Positions 7,976 through 16,328 of a stretch of DNA of 64,000 bases are shown here, piece by piece. The notes beneath the pieces are model-generated. The model did no database searches and had not been told where the DNA came from. It worked only from the letters and a program-made list of their open reading frames with translations. The position numbers and the translations under genes were made by a program. This DNA is from Thalassobellus sp050294475 (GTDB lineage Bacteria > Bacteroidota > Bacteroidia > Flavobacteriales > Flavobacteriaceae): positions 248,001 through 312,000 of the forward strand of contig JBNKOE010000024.1 in assembly GCA_050294475.1 (NCBI GenBank), in the 5' to 3' direction. The first letter of the stretch is position 1; each line of letters starts with the position of its first letter.

Positions 7976-8482
7976 ATGCCAGACGAGATTATAAATCGCG
8001 TAGCGAATAGCAAGTTAATAACACTAAACCTTGAAGATTATTATCCTGAAGGTAAACGTATTCTTTTTGATATTAAAGATTGGTTATTTGAAGGGTTTGT
8101 TTTGCGTGAAAAAGATTTCCGAAATCAAGTTTCAGAATTTGACTGGTCGCAATATAAAGATTGTTATGTTGCATTAACATGTACTACAGACGCTATAGTT
8201 CCTGCTTGGGCATATATGTTAATAAGTATTCAATTAGAATCTTTTTCAAAAAAAACAATAATTGGTAATCTTGAAGCTTTAGAAACATCTATCTATCAAG
8301 ATGTTTTAAATAATTTAAATGTTACAGAGTTTAAAAACAAACCAATAATTATTAAAGGTTGCTCAAAAAAACCTGTACCACAAAATGCCTATATCATGCT
8401 AGCAACAAAGCTAAAGCCTATTGCTAAGTCTATTATGTATGGCGAAGCTTGCTCCTCTGTGCCTCTTTTTAAAAACAAGTAA
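7976..8482 (+). CDS. DUF2480 family protein
   Basis: A 168-residue cytoplasmic protein matching DUF2480, a Bacteroidota family repeatedly found near SUF genes. Features are the N-terminal EIINRVANSKLITLNLEDYYP, the central DCYVALTCTTDAIVPAWAYML and the C-terminal KGCSKKPVPQNAY. Several cysteines (in LTCTT, KGCSK and EACSS) could bind metal or a cluster, but this is inference. No biochemical role is established to my knowledge. It ends the SUF series; a new promoter follows. Confidence 0.88.
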   Translation: MPDEIINRVANSKLITLNLEDYYPEGKRILFDIKDWLFEGFVLREKDFRNQVSEFDWSQYKDCYVALTCTTDAIVPAWAYMLISIQLESFSKKTIIGNLEALETSIYQDVLNNLNVTEFKNKPIIIKGCSKKPVPQNAYIMLATKLKPIAKSIMYGEACSSVPLFKNK

Positions 8483-8532
8483 TTTCTTCAAAAACTTTCT
8501 GTGACTAAAATATATAAAGGGGTCTAAATATT

Positions 8533-8540
8533 TATATTTG
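8533..8540 (+). promoter_or_regulatory. candidate -7 box for the DUF3078 gene
   Basis: TATATTTG fits the Bacteroidota -7 consensus TAnnTTTG and lies 26 bases before the ATG at 8567. No good TTG was found at the expected -33 distance, so only half of the promoter is supported. Confidence 0.4.
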
Positions 8541-8566
8541 ACAAATTTTAACAACTAAAAAACAAA

Positions 8567-9493
8567 ATGAAGAAAGTATTATTATTACTTACCTTATTTA
8601 TTGTAATATCATCAATAAATGCACAAACAAAAGAAGAATTACAACAACAAAAAGCCGAAAAACAAGCGGTTGCAGATGCTGCTCAAGCAGAAGCTAATGC
8701 ATTACAAGCAAAAATTGATGCGCTTCCAGGTTGGAGAAAAGGTGCTTTTGGAACTATTGGAGGTAGCCTATCTAACTTCAATAATTGGTATTCTCAAGGC
8801 ACGCCAAACAATGCCTCTGGGAATATAGGATTTACATTAAATGCCTATGCTAATTTAATAGAAGAAAAATTCTTTTGGAGAAACTCATTAAATACCAATT
8901 TAAATTGGGTGAAATTAGATAATAAAGATATTAATACTGATGATGATAGTTTCAATCCTACAACCGATGTATTTAATATTTCATCACTATACGGTAGAAA
9001 TATCACAAAAACATTAGCTGCTTCTGGTTTAATGGAATATAGAACAACTTTACTAGATAACTTTAATGATCCTGGATATTTAGACATAGGTATTGGTGCT
9101 ACTTGGACACCAATTGAAAATCTAATAGTTGTTATTCATCCAGGAAACTACAACTTTGTTTTTAGTAATAATGATACTGTTTTTGAATCATCATTAGGTG
9201 CTAAAATTGTTGCCGATTATACACGACAAATAGGTGCTATAAACTTTAAAACAAACTTCTCTACCTTCCAAAGTTACCAAAATAGCGATTTATCAAACTT
9301 TACTTGGACAAACTCATTTGGTTATACCTTATGGAAAATGATTGGTGTTGGCTTTGATTTTGGACTAAGAAGCAACAAACAAGAAGCTCTAAATTATGCA
9401 TTGGCTCAAGTTCCTGCAACAGCAACTTCTTTTAATGATGTAGACAACAAATTACAAACCTATTATACAATTGGTTTGAGTTATAAATTCTAA
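8567..9493 (+). CDS. DUF3078 protein, probable outer-membrane barrel
   Basis: A 308-residue exported protein. Signal peptide MKKVLLLLTLFIVISSINAQ is followed by an Ala/Gln/Lys-rich coiled-coil segment (about 21-50) and a DUF3078 domain with the hallmark GGSLSNFNNWYSQGTPNNASG near 64-84. The remainder is a series of amphipathic strands ending in YTIGLSYKF, whose terminal aromatic fits an outer-membrane beta-barrel. Function is unknown. It is monocistronic, with a -7 box upstream and a strong terminator downstream. Confidence 0.88.
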   Translation: MKKVLLLLTLFIVISSINAQTKEELQQQKAEKQAVADAAQAEANALQAKIDALPGWRKGAFGTIGGSLSNFNNWYSQGTPNNASGNIGFTLNAYANLIEEKFFWRNSLNTNLNWVKLDNKDINTDDDSFNPTTDVFNISSLYGRNITKTLAASGLMEYRTTLLDNFNDPGYLDIGIGATWTPIENLIVVIHPGNYNFVFSNNDTVFESSLGAKIVADYTRQIGAINFKTNFSTFQSYQNSDLSNFTWTNSFGYTLWKMIGVGFDFGLRSNKQEALNYALAQVPATATSFNDVDNKLQTYYTIGLSYKF

Positions 9494-9514
9494 TTAAAAG
9501 AATACTTATTATTT

Positions 9515-9545
9515 AAAAGCACACTATTTATAGTGTGCTTTTTTT
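9515..9545 (+). terminator. intrinsic terminator after the DUF3078 gene
   Basis: A 12-bp stem, AAAAGCACACTA (9515-9526) with TAGTGTGCTTTT (9531-9542), TTTA loop and T run. It isolates the preceding gene from the polysaccharide operon. Confidence 0.92.
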
Positions 9546-9706
9546 ATATTTAAATGTAAGGGTAATTACAAAACATATGTATTTTATCTGATTTATTTGC
9601 ATTTAATCGAATTTATGTTTATATTGCACGCGGTGACTGAAGATCCATTTCTCTCAACTTTAGTTTCATAAAACTGTTTGCCCTAAACGCTAAATGAACT
9701 AAACCG

Positions 9707-10078
9707 ATGAATAAAAATAATACTACAATTGTTTTAGCAGAAGACAACACTACACTTTCCTTACTGTTAAAATTCAGATTAGAAAAAGAAGGATATCAAT
9801 TATTCATAGCTAAAGACGGAAAAGAAGCAATAGAATTAATAGAACAACACACTCCAGACTTAATTATAACAGATATTATGATGCCGTATATAAGCGGATT
9901 AGAAGTTATAAGTCATGTTAGAATAAAACTAGATATGGACGCTCCAATAATAGTTTTCTCTGCTGCTGGTCAAGAAGAAATGGTACTTAAAGCTTTTAAT
10001 CTTGGTGCTAATGATTTTATGGGAAAACCATTTAGCCCAAATGAATTAATGATACGAGTAAAACGACTTTTAGGATAA
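9707..10078 (+). CDS. REC-only response regulator
   Basis: A 123-residue stand-alone receiver domain without an output domain. The acidic pocket is E12/D13, the phosphoacceptor is D56 in IITDIMMP, the switch Ser is S85 and the conserved lysine is K107 in GKPFSP. All signalling residues are present, so it should be phosphorylated, but no histidine kinase is encoded nearby. It is the first gene of a five-gene operon (5 bases to the next gene), so it probably acts through protein contact, perhaps with the HEAT-repeat protein or the glycosyltransferase. Confidence 0.93.
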   Translation: MNKNNTTIVLAEDNTTLSLLLKFRLEKEGYQLFIAKDGKEAIELIEQHTPDLIITDIMMPYISGLEVISHVRIKLDMDAPIIVFSAAGQEEMVLKAFNLGANDFMGKPFSPNELMIRVKRLLG

Positions 10079-10083
10079 AACTT

Positions 10084-11187
10084 ATGCTAGAATACGAAAC
10101 ATATATTAACTATTTAAAAGACAGCCCCTCACTAATGAAAATAGCTTGGGCTACGAGTTGTTTTTTATTGTTAATAATTGTTTTCCTTACTATTTATTTA
10201 AAATCAGTACGTACGTATTTAAGAACAAAAGAATTAGAAAATTTAGAGTTTAGAAAAGAATATGAAGCTTTATTAATTGAATATTTATATTCTGGAGATG
10301 ATAGTGGAAATATCAATTCAATTCAAGAATCAATTATTGAGAATTTTAAAACCTCAGTAAATAACAAATCCAAACGAAAAATCATTATTACTGTTCTATA
10401 TGATTTAATGAATGAAGTTTCTGGTGAAATGTCTGATTCTATAAAAACATTTTATTACAAAACAGGCCTTATAAATGATGCATTAAAACGCTTAGAAAGT
10501 AAAAAATGGCATATAATAGCAAAAGGGATTGGAGAATTAACACGTTTTAAAATTGATGAAGTTCATAACACTGTCTCAAAATTTATAAAACACCCAAGAA
10601 AAGAAGTTAGAAAAGAAACCCAATTATATCTTGTAAGTCTTTATAAATTTGAAGGTCTTTCATTTTTAAATAACATGTCTACACCATTATCAGAATGGGC
10701 ACAAATACAATTACTTGAAATTTTACAAAATTTTGATGATCAGCAAATCTGTGATATAAAACCTTGGCTAAAATCAACAAATGATACTGTAGTATTATTT
10801 TCTTTAAAATTAGCACAAATCTATAATCAATTTGAAGTTCAAGATACTTTAATAGAATTATTATCGCATACAAACAAAACAATCAGGATTTCGGCTATAG
10901 AAACGTTAACACATCTATATGGTCTTGAAGCAAAAGAAATGCTTAAAGCTAACTTTAATGAATTAAGTTTAGAAGAGCAAATTTCATTCTTCGGTATGCT
11001 TGAAAAATTAGTAGTTCCATCTGATGAACCATTTGTTGAAAAGTATTTATTCCATAAAAACTTTGAAATACAGCTTTTAGCACTTAAAATATTGAAATCC
11101 ATTAATCTTGATAAGTATTTGGGCTTAAGCAAAATGCCTATTGATGAAAAAGATTCTTCAATGATAAAACTAGTAGACTCCCTATAA
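10084..11187 (+). CDS. membrane-anchored HEAT-repeat protein
   Basis: A 367-residue protein with one membrane helix at about 18-40 and a cytoplasmic alpha-solenoid. HEAT-like repeats can be read from about 120 onwards, for example IAKGIGELTRFKIDEVHNTVSKFIKHPRKEVRKE and VLFSLKLAQIYNQFEVQDTLIELLSHTNKTIRISAIETLTHL (quoted here only as landmark regions near 140-170 and 245-285). It has no catalytic motif. Its position between a receiver-only regulator (5 bases) and a GT2 synthase (2 bases) suggests a scaffold or regulatory adaptor for the synthase. I do not recognise a named family. Confidence 0.82.
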   Translation: MLEYETYINYLKDSPSLMKIAWATSCFLLLIIVFLTIYLKSVRTYLRTKELENLEFRKEYEALLIEYLYSGDDSGNINSIQESIIENFKTSVNNKSKRKIIITVLYDLMNEVSGEMSDSIKTFYYKTGLINDALKRLESKKWHIIAKGIGELTRFKIDEVHNTVSKFIKHPRKEVRKETQLYLVSLYKFEGLSFLNNMSTPLSEWAQIQLLEILQNFDDQQICDIKPWLKSTNDTVVLFSLKLAQIYNQFEVQDTLIELLSHTNKTIRISAIETLTHLYGLEAKEMLKANFNELSLEEQISFFGMLEKLVVPSDEPFVEKYLFHKNFEIQLLALKILKSINLDKYLGLSKMPIDEKDSSMIKLVDSL

Positions 11188-11189
11188 TT

Positions 11190-12620
11190 ATGGATACAAG
11201 TAGCGTTCAAGTAATTTTAAAAATTCTGCATTATCTGTTTTTTGGATATGCTTTTATAGCCATATTATCATATATTATTTTATCTGTCATTTCAGGAAAA
11301 GAAACTATAGAATATCTTAAAAAAAACAGCTTTGTAAATTATAAAGACATACTATCTTCTACCATGTCGCCCTCTATAACTATTATTGCTCCTGCATATA
11401 ACGAAAGTTTAAATGTTGTAGAAAATGTAAGATCGTTATTATCTAACCACTATGTTAATTATAATGTTATTATAGTAAATGATGGTAGTAATGATGACAG
11501 CCTAGAAAAATTAATTGAAGCTTATGATTTAGAAAAAATAGAGTATTTAATTAATGAAAAAATTAAAACACAACCATTAAGAGCTGGTGTATTTAAATCT
11601 AAAAATCCTGCCTTTGAAAAACTAATGGTAGTAGATAAAGTAAATGGTGGTAAAGCAGATGCCTTAAACATGGGTTTAAACATAAGCAAAACCAAATATG
11701 TAGCCTGTATAGATGTAGATTGCTTATTACTTGAAGATGCTCTGCAGAAAATGATAAAACCATTTCTTGATGAAACAGACACAAAAGTTATTGCTGCTGG
11801 AGGTGTTATTAGAATAGCAAATTCTTGTATTATTAAAGGCGGAAAATTAATAGATGTTAATTTTCCAAAAAACATGCTTGTACAATCTCAAATTTTAGAA
11901 TACTTAAGAGCATTCCTTCTAGGAAGAATGGCTTGGAGTAGACTAAATGGATTGTTAGTAATTTCGGGAGCTTTTGGCATATTCGACAAAGAAATTGCTA
12001 TTGCTGTTGGTGGTTATGATACCCAAACTGTTGGAGAAGACATGGAAATTATTGTTAGAATGCGACGCTACATGGAAGAGCGAAATGAGAAATATAGAGT
12101 TTCTTATATCCCTGATCCTCTATGCTGGACAGAAGCACCAGACACTTATAAAGTATTTATTTCTCAAAGAAATAGATGGACTCGTGGTACTATTGAAACT
12201 TTAAAGAAGCATAGAAAGATTGCTTTTAATAGAAAATACGGCTCATTTGGTTTACTAAGTTACCCATACTGGTTAATATTTGAGCGTATGGCTCCAATTA
12301 TTGAAGCTGTAGGACTTATTTATTTTATAATATTAATTGCTTTACAAGAGGTAAGGTGGGAATATGCTCTTTCATTTCTAGTACTATCATATTTATTTTC
12401 AATGTGTTTTTCTATTATTGCTATTTATTCTGAAGAATTAACTTTTCATCAATACAAAAAAAGAGGTACCGGATATAAACTCGTTTTATTAAGTGCATTG
12501 GAACCTTTTGTACTCCACCCATTCATATTATATGCAGCTATTCGTGGTAATTACGATTACTATTTTAATAAGAAAAAGAAATGGGGAAGTATGGTAAGAA
12601 AAGGTTTAGCAACTGTATAA
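11190..12620 (+). CDS. processive family 2 glycosyltransferase (polysaccharide synthase type)
   Basis: A 476-residue inner-membrane glycosyltransferase resembling PgaC/BcsA-type synthases. One N-terminal helix (about 12-33) precedes the GT2 domain: APAYNE (67-72), NDGS with D98, DVD with D175/D177, GED with D284 as likely base, and the processivity motif QRNRW at 326-330. Three or so helices follow (about 365-455). There is no PilZ domain, so c-di-GMP control through this protein is not evident. The sugar made cannot be predicted. The gene starts two bases after the HEAT-repeat gene and precedes the LtaS-like gene. Confidence 0.93.
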   Translation: MDTSSVQVILKILHYLFFGYAFIAILSYIILSVISGKETIEYLKKNSFVNYKDILSSTMSPSITIIAPAYNESLNVVENVRSLLSNHYVNYNVIIVNDGSNDDSLEKLIEAYDLEKIEYLINEKIKTQPLRAGVFKSKNPAFEKLMVVDKVNGGKADALNMGLNISKTKYVACIDVDCLLLEDALQKMIKPFLDETDTKVIAAGGVIRIANSCIIKGGKLIDVNFPKNMLVQSQILEYLRAFLLGRMAWSRLNGLLVISGAFGIFDKEIAIAVGGYDTQTVGEDMEIIVRMRRYMEERNEKYRVSYIPDPLCWTEAPDTYKVFISQRNRWTRGTIETLKKHRKIAFNRKYGSFGLLSYPYWLIFERMAPIIEAVGLIYFIILIALQEVRWEYALSFLVLSYLFSMCFSIIAIYSEELTFHQYKKRGTGYKLVLLSALEPFVLHPFILYAAIRGNYDYYFNKKKKWGSMVRKGLATV

Positions 12621-12647
12621 TTAACTTAATTCTAAGTAAAAATATTT

Positions 12648-15062
12648 ATGCCATTTCGTTTTTTAAATAAAGACATTTATAAATATATCAATCTAACCAT
12701 GGCATTGATTGGTACTTTTTGGTTTATAAGCTTATTTGAGCTTATCATGTCTAAATCAATTCACTCTAATTTTTTATTAGCAATTACATTAAAGTTTATT
12801 AATGACTTTTGGTGTGGAATAATCATTGGATTATTTCTATTTCCTATTTCATACTTATGTAATTTATTTCTAAAAAAACACGTTTTTACTATAGTTAAAA
12901 TAGTTTTAGTTCTTTTTATAATTATTCAATATTCATTAGTAAAGTATAGCTTAACAACATTACTAAACTTAGGAGCAGATCTTTTAGGATACTCTTTTGA
13001 TGATATTTTTAATACCGTTTCAGCATCAGAATCTTTTTCAATTGCTTATTTTATTCCTTATATAGCTTTTCCATTGCTATTCTTCTTATTATTTTATTTA
13101 ATAACAAAATATTCAAACGAACGCATCTTAATTGGAGCAGGCGTTATCGTTTTTACATTATTTGGAAGTTTAAAATTAGTAATAACAAATACATCGGATG
13201 TTAATTATCAAAACAAGATTGTTTTTTTAACCTATGACATTTATAAATTTCAAAATGAAAAAAGCAAACTAAATGCTTATAAATTTGATAGGGACGACTT
13301 TCCTTTACTAAAGCCATTTAGTAATTCTAAAGATGTTTTATCTCCTTTTTTTAATATTAAAGAAGAAAAGCCCAATATTGTTATTATAATAGTTGAAGGT
13401 TTAGGCAGCGAATTTATGAATAACGGAACCTATAGTGGGTTTACACCATATCTAGATGGTTTAGTTTCAAAATCATTATACTGGAATAACTTTGTAAGCA
13501 CTACAGGAAGAACCTTTGGTGTTATTCCTTCATTATTAGGATCTTTACCTTTTGGTGAAACAGGCTTTTTAGAATTACCCAAAACACCATCTCACATTTC
13601 ATTAGTAAGTGTTTTAAAAGCAAATGGATATTCAACTTCTTATTATTCAGGAGACCAATCTAGTTTTGATAAAAAAATTAACTTCTTTGAATATAATGAC
13701 ATAGACAATGTTATAGATGAAAATAAATACGGTCCTGAGTATACTAAAACACAAACTAATTCTGGTGGTTTTTCTTGGGGTTATCCAGATTCTGAAATTT
13801 TTAGAAAAACATTATCTTCATTAGATAACACCAAGAAACCAAGATTAGATGTAATTATGACGCTTTCTAATCACGAACCTTTTAATTTTCCAAATAAAAA
13901 TCTGTATGAGCAAAAAGTTGATAGCATCTTAAATAGTAATAAAACCTTAGAAATTACAAGAGAAGATGTTTTAGACAATAAAGATATTTACACTAGTTTA
14001 TATTATACTGATACTTCTATAAAGGATTTTATGACTGCTTATGAAAAGCGAGAAGATTTCAATAATACCATTTTTATTATAACAGGAGATCATCGACTTA
14101 TACCAATTTCACAAAAAGACAAACTATGCAGGTTTCATGTGCCATTATACATTTACAGTCCACTTTTAAAACAATCTGAAGCATTCAAATCGGTTTCATC
14201 ACATTGGGATGTTACTCCTAGTTTACTTTCTTTTTTAATGAAAAACTATAACTTCAATAATCTTCAAGAAACTGCTTGGATGAGCGAAGGTTTAGATACT
14301 GCAAAACAATTTAGAAATATTCATAAAATTCCTTTAATGCGCTATAAAGGCAGTATTAATGATTATTTATACAAAGACTATCTTCTATCTGATGGCGAAT
14401 TATATAAAATAAATGAAAACTTTGGTACATATAAAGTTCATGAAGAATTACTTACTAAACAAATAGCAGATTCTTTAATGGCATTTAAAAAAATGAACGC
14501 TTATATAACACAACGAAATAAAATTTTTCCAGATTCTTTAAACATTTATGTAAAACCTCGCATTGAGTTTTCTAAAAAACAATTGGCTATGATTAATACT
14601 ATGGCAAAAGACTTAACTTTTGATCAAACTTTTGAATTAGCTAGAGAGAAAGCTTTTAATAAAAAACGTAAAGAATCTAGATTACTTTGCGATTATATTT
14701 TAAACGAACTCCCAAATCATTCTGATGCTAGAACTTTAAAAGGAAGAACTTATGCTTGGGATGGTAATTATGAGAAATCGGAAATCGAATTATTAAACGT
14801 CATTAAACGATCACCTTTCTATTATGATAGCTATATGGCACTTCTAGATTTATATTGGTGGTCTTCTCAAGATGAAAAATCGGAAGACTTATACAAAAAG
14901 GCTTTAAAAAATAATATAACAAAACCAGAACTTGGTTTTAAAATGGCTAAAGCTTATGCCAGAATGAAAAAAACAAAAAAAGCCATTAAATTAATGGATA
15001 GCATTATTAGAAAACATCCTAATAATAGTGATTATATAACCTTTAAATCTACCTTAAAATAA
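12648..15062 (+). CDS. LtaS-like sulfatase-fold phosphotransferase with C-terminal TPR domain
   Basis: An 804-residue inner-membrane enzyme. Five hydrophobic segments lie within the first 190 residues. The periplasmic domain (about 240-560) has the alkaline-phosphatase/LTA-synthase fold: VEGLG with metal ligand E250, candidate nucleophile T289 in TGRTFGV, and GDH with D481/H482. Family members transfer phosphoglycerol or phosphoethanolamine from phospholipids onto glycans. From about 655 to 804 it carries TPR repeats, unusual for LtaS, which closely resemble the N-terminal TPRs of the next gene product. Likely role: decorating the polymer made by the upstream GT2. Substrate is inferred, not shown. 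Confidence 0.88.
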   Translation: MPFRFLNKDIYKYINLTMALIGTFWFISLFELIMSKSIHSNFLLAITLKFINDFWCGIIIGLFLFPISYLCNLFLKKHVFTIVKIVLVLFIIIQYSLVKYSLTTLLNLGADLLGYSFDDIFNTVSASESFSIAYFIPYIAFPLLFFLLFYLITKYSNERILIGAGVIVFTLFGSLKLVITNTSDVNYQNKIVFLTYDIYKFQNEKSKLNAYKFDRDDFPLLKPFSNSKDVLSPFFNIKEEKPNIVIIIVEGLGSEFMNNGTYSGFTPYLDGLVSKSLYWNNFVSTTGRTFGVIPSLLGSLPFGETGFLELPKTPSHISLVSVLKANGYSTSYYSGDQSSFDKKINFFEYNDIDNVIDENKYGPEYTKTQTNSGGFSWGYPDSEIFRKTLSSLDNTKKPRLDVIMTLSNHEPFNFPNKNLYEQKVDSILNSNKTLEITREDVLDNKDIYTSLYYTDTSIKDFMTAYEKREDFNNTIFIITGDHRLIPISQKDKLCRFHVPLYIYSPLLKQSEAFKSVSSHWDVTPSLLSFLMKNYNFNNLQETAWMSEGLDTAKQFRNIHKIPLMRYKGSINDYLYKDYLLSDGELYKINENFGTYKVHEELLTKQIADSLMAFKKMNAYITQRNKIFPDSLNIYVKPRIEFSKKQLAMINTMAKDLTFDQTFELAREKAFNKKRKESRLLCDYILNELPNHSDARTLKGRTYAWDGNYEKSEIELLNVIKRSPFYYDSYMALLDLYWWSSQDEKSEDLYKKALKNNITKPELGFKMAKAYARMKKTKKAIKLMDSIIRKHPNNSDYITFKSTLK

Positions 15063-15073
15063 AAGGTTTTCTT

Positions 15074-16324
15074 ATGAAAAAATACATCTTCATATTATTA
15101 TTAACCACTAGTTTTTGTTTTCACGGACAAGAAAAGGTTTATAATGGCAACCCAGATACCTCATTTAAATTAGCAAGAGAATTAGCCTTTAATAATAAAC
15201 GCAAACAAGCTCAAGACACCTTGTTATCCATTTTAACCAAATACCCAAATTACAATGATATCCGTTCATTTTTAGGTAGCACATACTCTTGGGATGGCAA
15301 CTATAAAAAAGCAAAAGAAGCCTTTAATTATGTTTTAAAAAATGACCCTGATAGATTAGACACTTGGGAAGCGGCTATTAAAAATGAATTGTATAGCGAA
15401 GCACCTTTTAGCGCATTAAAATTAGCAAATACAGGTTTAGAACATTTTCCTGAAAACCCAAAACTCTTATACTTAAAAGCTAGTGCTGAAGAAGCTTCAA
15501 ATAAACCAGAAGAGGCATTACAAACTTTTGAAAAACTATTAAAAAATAACCCTGAAAACGAAAAGGCACTAAACTATAAAACTACTTTATTAAATAACCT
15601 TAGACATAATGTTATAGGTATTAGAAGTTCCTTAGAATTATATTCTGAAGTATTTGACCCTATGCAATATTATTTCTTCAAATATGTAAGACAAACAAAG
15701 TATGGTAGTGTGCATGCTAAAGTAAACTTTAGTCGTCGGTTTGCTTCTAACGGTGTACAATTTGAAATTGATGCATACCCAAGAATTGCTGATGGCATGT
15801 ATGCGTACTTAAATTTTGGTGCATCAAACTCTTTTCTCTTTCCAGATATAAGATATGGAGCCGAAATTTATAAATCATTACCAAAAAGTTTTGAAGCATC
15901 TTTAGGATTTCGTTCATTAAAATACAGTGAAACCACTAATATTTATACAGGATCTGTAGGTTGGTATACCGGTAGTAATTATTGGTCTTTTAGAAGTTAT
16001 GTTACCCCAGGCGATTCTGGCTCTAGCATGTCGGGAACACTTACCTTTAGAAGGTATAGAAGTAATGCCGATAACTTTTTTAGCGTAGAAGCTGGCATGG
16101 GATTTTCTCCAGAAATTTACCTATTTGAATTTGAGGGCAATGAAAATACCGTTGTAAATCTAGATTCTCAAAAAGTAAATTTAGGTTACTTTTTTACTTC
16201 AAAAAACAACAAAAACGCATGGGGAATACGCTCTGGTATTGTACACCAAGAAATTAGTTTCGACCCAGGAACTTATTTCTGGATTTTTGATATTGGATTA
16301 TCTTGGGAAATGAAATTCAGATAA
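15074..16324 (+). CDS. TPR plus YaiO-type outer-membrane beta-barrel protein
   Basis: A 416-residue exported protein. The signal peptide ends near residue 19 (FCFHGQ). TPR-like helices occupy about 25-175, including FKLARELAFNNKRKQA and GSTYSWDGNYKKAKEAF. From about 180 to the end there are alternating beta strands with many aromatic residues, typical of an outer-membrane barrel and like the YaiO family. The layout resembles PgaA or BcsC exporters, a periplasmic TPR scaffold joined to a pore, but in a smaller form. It is last in the operon, 11 bases after the LtaS-like gene, and converges on hflX with only a 4-base gap. Confidence 0.85.
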   Translation: MKKYIFILLLTTSFCFHGQEKVYNGNPDTSFKLARELAFNNKRKQAQDTLLSILTKYPNYNDIRSFLGSTYSWDGNYKKAKEAFNYVLKNDPDRLDTWEAAIKNELYSEAPFSALKLANTGLEHFPENPKLLYLKASAEEASNKPEEALQTFEKLLKNNPENEKALNYKTTLLNNLRHNVIGIRSSLELYSEVFDPMQYYFFKYVRQTKYGSVHAKVNFSRRFASNGVQFEIDAYPRIADGMYAYLNFGASNSFLFPDIRYGAEIYKSLPKSFEASLGFRSLKYSETTNIYTGSVGWYTGSNYWSFRSYVTPGDSGSSMSGTLTFRRYRSNADNFFSVEAGMGFSPEIYLFEFEGNENTVVNLDSQKVNLGYFFTSKNNKNAWGIRSGIVHQEISFDPGTYFWIFDIGLSWEMKFR

Positions 16325-16328
16325 AAAT

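Noticed and set aside
9596..9626. Promoter boxes upstream of the response regulator
   Set aside because: TATGTTTA is one mismatch off the -7 consensus and the nearest TTG is too close; not convincing.
10839..11210. Open frame of 123 codons on the minus strand
   Set aside because: Opposite the HEAT-repeat protein and without a start context or recognisable protein features.
11190..12620. Cellulose synthase assignment for the GT2
   Set aside because: The catalytic motifs fit, but PilZ and BcsB-like partners are absent, so a specific polymer cannot be named.
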